Assembly (NCBI GenBank): GCA_035648415.1
Contig: DASRLO010000017.1
Span: 1-24,813, forward strand
Source: DATARH01 sp035648415
GTDB lineage: Bacteria > Pseudomonadota > Alphaproteobacteria > ATCC43930 > CGMCC-115725
DNA length: 24,813 bases
Direction: 5' to 3'
Made by a program: the position numbers and the translations under genes. The stretch's first letter is position 1. The number at the start of each line of letters is the position of its first letter. The notes under the pieces are model-generated. The model was given only the letters and a program-made list of their open reading frames with translations, had not been told where the DNA came from and did not search any database. Shown piece by piece: positions 23,745 to 24,813 of this stretch.

Positions 23745-24813
23745 ATGCTGTTCACATGCCGGCCGGAGGGGTTGCCGATCCCGGGGCGGTTTCCGGGGCC
23801 GATGCATGCGCGCGGCAAGTGGTTCACCATCGACATCCACTGCCATTTGCTGACCCCGAAGGCCGACGAGATGGTCGCGGCGGCCGGGCTCAGCATGGAC
23901 TGGCAGCCGCGCCACCAATTCGCCAACGAGGCGACCCGCGAGGTCAACCGCGAGCAGGCGCGGCGCACCCGCGTGCAGTTCACCTCGATCGAGCAGTGGC
24001 TGGCGGACATGGATCTGATGGGGATCGACATCCAGGCGATCAGCCCGTCGCCGCGCCAGACCTATTACGGCGCCGACGCCGATCTCGGCCTCGCGGTGTC
24101 GAAGACGATCAACGATTTCATCGCCTCACTCTGCGGTAAATACCCCGACCGCTTCACCGGGCTCGGCACGATCCCCTTCCAGGCGCCGGAGCTGGCGGTA
24201 AAGGAATTGGAGCGGTGCAAAAAGGAACTCGGCTTCCGCGGCATCGAGATCATGACGCATGTCGCCGGGCAGGACCTCTCCGACCCGAAATTCCGCCCGA
24301 TCTTCGCCCGCGCCGAGGAGCTCGGGATGCTGCTCTTCATGCATTCCGACGGGTTCACCGAGGCGCGGCGGTTCCATGACCACTACTTTGCCAACGTCAT
24401 CGGCAACCCGCTCGACACGACGATCGCGACGCATCACCTGATCTTTGGCGGCGTCTTGCGCGACCTCCCGAACCTGAAGCTGTGCCTGTCGCATGGCGGC
24501 GGGTATCTGCCGGCCTATTCGGGCCGTATCGACCACGGCGCCTCGGCGCGGCCGGATTGCTGCGAGCATCTGCGCGAGATGCCGACGACGTATCTGAAGC
24601 GGCTCTATTTCGACGCGCTGGTCTACACCACGCACCAACTCGAATATCTGGTGAAGGAATTTGGTGTCGATCACATATTGATGGGCACCGACTATCCCGC
24701 CGATATGGGCGAGATCGACCCGATCGGTCACATCGAAAGCACGAAGGCGCTCAACGACACCGAGCGCGCGGCAATCCTCGGCCGCAACGCGGCGCGGCTT
24801 CTCAACATCCCCG
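23745..24813 (+). CDS. ACMSD-like amidohydrolase (decarboxylase/hydratase family), partial at right edge
   Basis: Amidohydrolase-2 TIM-barrel protein of the group that includes ACMSD (aminocarboxymuconate semialdehyde decarboxylase), resorcylate decarboxylase and oxalomesaconate hydratases. Metal ligands are H32 and H34 (DIHCHLL), H200 (MHSDG) and D316 (GTDYPAD), with catalytic H250 (LSHGGG). The intervals match those known for Pseudomonas ACMSD (H9, H11, H177, H228, D294) to within one residue, so an active enzyme is likely. Start ATG 23745 has GGGAGG 8 nt upstream. At least 356 residues are in the window; the frame is still open at LLNIP, near the usual end of the family. Substrate undetermined. 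Confidence 0.93.
   Translation, partial: MLFTCRPEGLPIPGRFPGPMHARGKWFTIDIHCHLLTPKADEMVAAAGLSMDWQPRHQFANEATREVNREQARRTRVQFTSIEQWLADMDLMGIDIQAISPSPRQTYYGADADLGLAVSKTINDFIASLCGKYPDRFTGLGTIPFQAPELAVKELERCKKELGFRGIEIMTHVAGQDLSDPKFRPIFARAEELGMLLFMHSDGFTEARRFHDHYFANVIGNPLDTTIATHHLIFGGVLRDLPNLKLCLSHGGGYLPAYSGRIDHGASARPDCCEHLREMPTTYLKRLYFDALVYTTHQLEYLVKEFGVDHILMGTDYPADMGEIDPIGHIESTKALNDTERAAILGRNAARLLNIP

Overview
The window is a high-GC stretch of what looks like an alphaproteobacterial chromosome, probably Rhodospirillales or Hyphomicrobiales. Three things suggest this: the conserved gene order rpoZ-rel-acpS-lepB-rnc-era-recO-parC, promoters of the TTGAC(N17)CTATAT type, and three kinds of dispersed palindromic repeat of a style common in alphaproteobacterial genomes. 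The assignment rests on gene order and protein motifs read by eye, not on a database search.

Layout. (1) 1-4077 looks like the end of an integrated element. It holds a WcaI/WbuB-like GT4 glycosyltransferase, a PPP-family phosphatase and a complete P4-type tyrosine integrase. The integrase starts about 150 bp from the 3' end of a tRNA-Cys gene, with three tandem 12-bp repeats in between. This part is visibly less GC-rich than the rest. (2) 4078-13133 is core genome: tRNA-Cys and rpoZ are transcribed divergently from good sigma70-type promoters, followed by a long co-directional run for RNA polymerase omega, (p)ppGpp metabolism, ACP activation, signal peptidase I, RNase III, Era, RecO and topoisomerase IV subunit A. 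(3) 13142-16444 is a metabolic patch: threonine/serine dehydratase, TusA-like sulfurtransferase, iron-type alcohol dehydrogenase, Rieske ferredoxin and a stand-alone Lrp/AsnC ligand-binding domain. (4) 16492-18664 (minus) is a cold-shock/translation group: CspA-like protein, IF-1 and a RhlE-like DEAD-box helicase. (5) 18997-24813 is a likely acid-catabolism neighbourhood: an acyl-CoA-ligase-like enzyme, a CaiB/BaiF CoA-transferase, a maleate-isomerase-fold protein without any cysteine, and an ACMSD-like amidohydrolase that runs off the right edge. A small DUF2283 gene and a Phd/VapC toxin-antitoxin pair sit among them.

Most of the window is ordinary core genome and I do not see a clear new multi-gene system. 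The points most worth checking are the island edge at tRNA-Cys with its integrase-proximal repeats, the cysteine-less racemase-fold enzyme inside the catabolic group, the infA start codon (probably TTG, with a decoy ATG against the Shine-Dalgarno), and the palindromic operator overlapping the toxin-antitoxin start region. No rRNA, CRISPR array or insertion sequence was seen.
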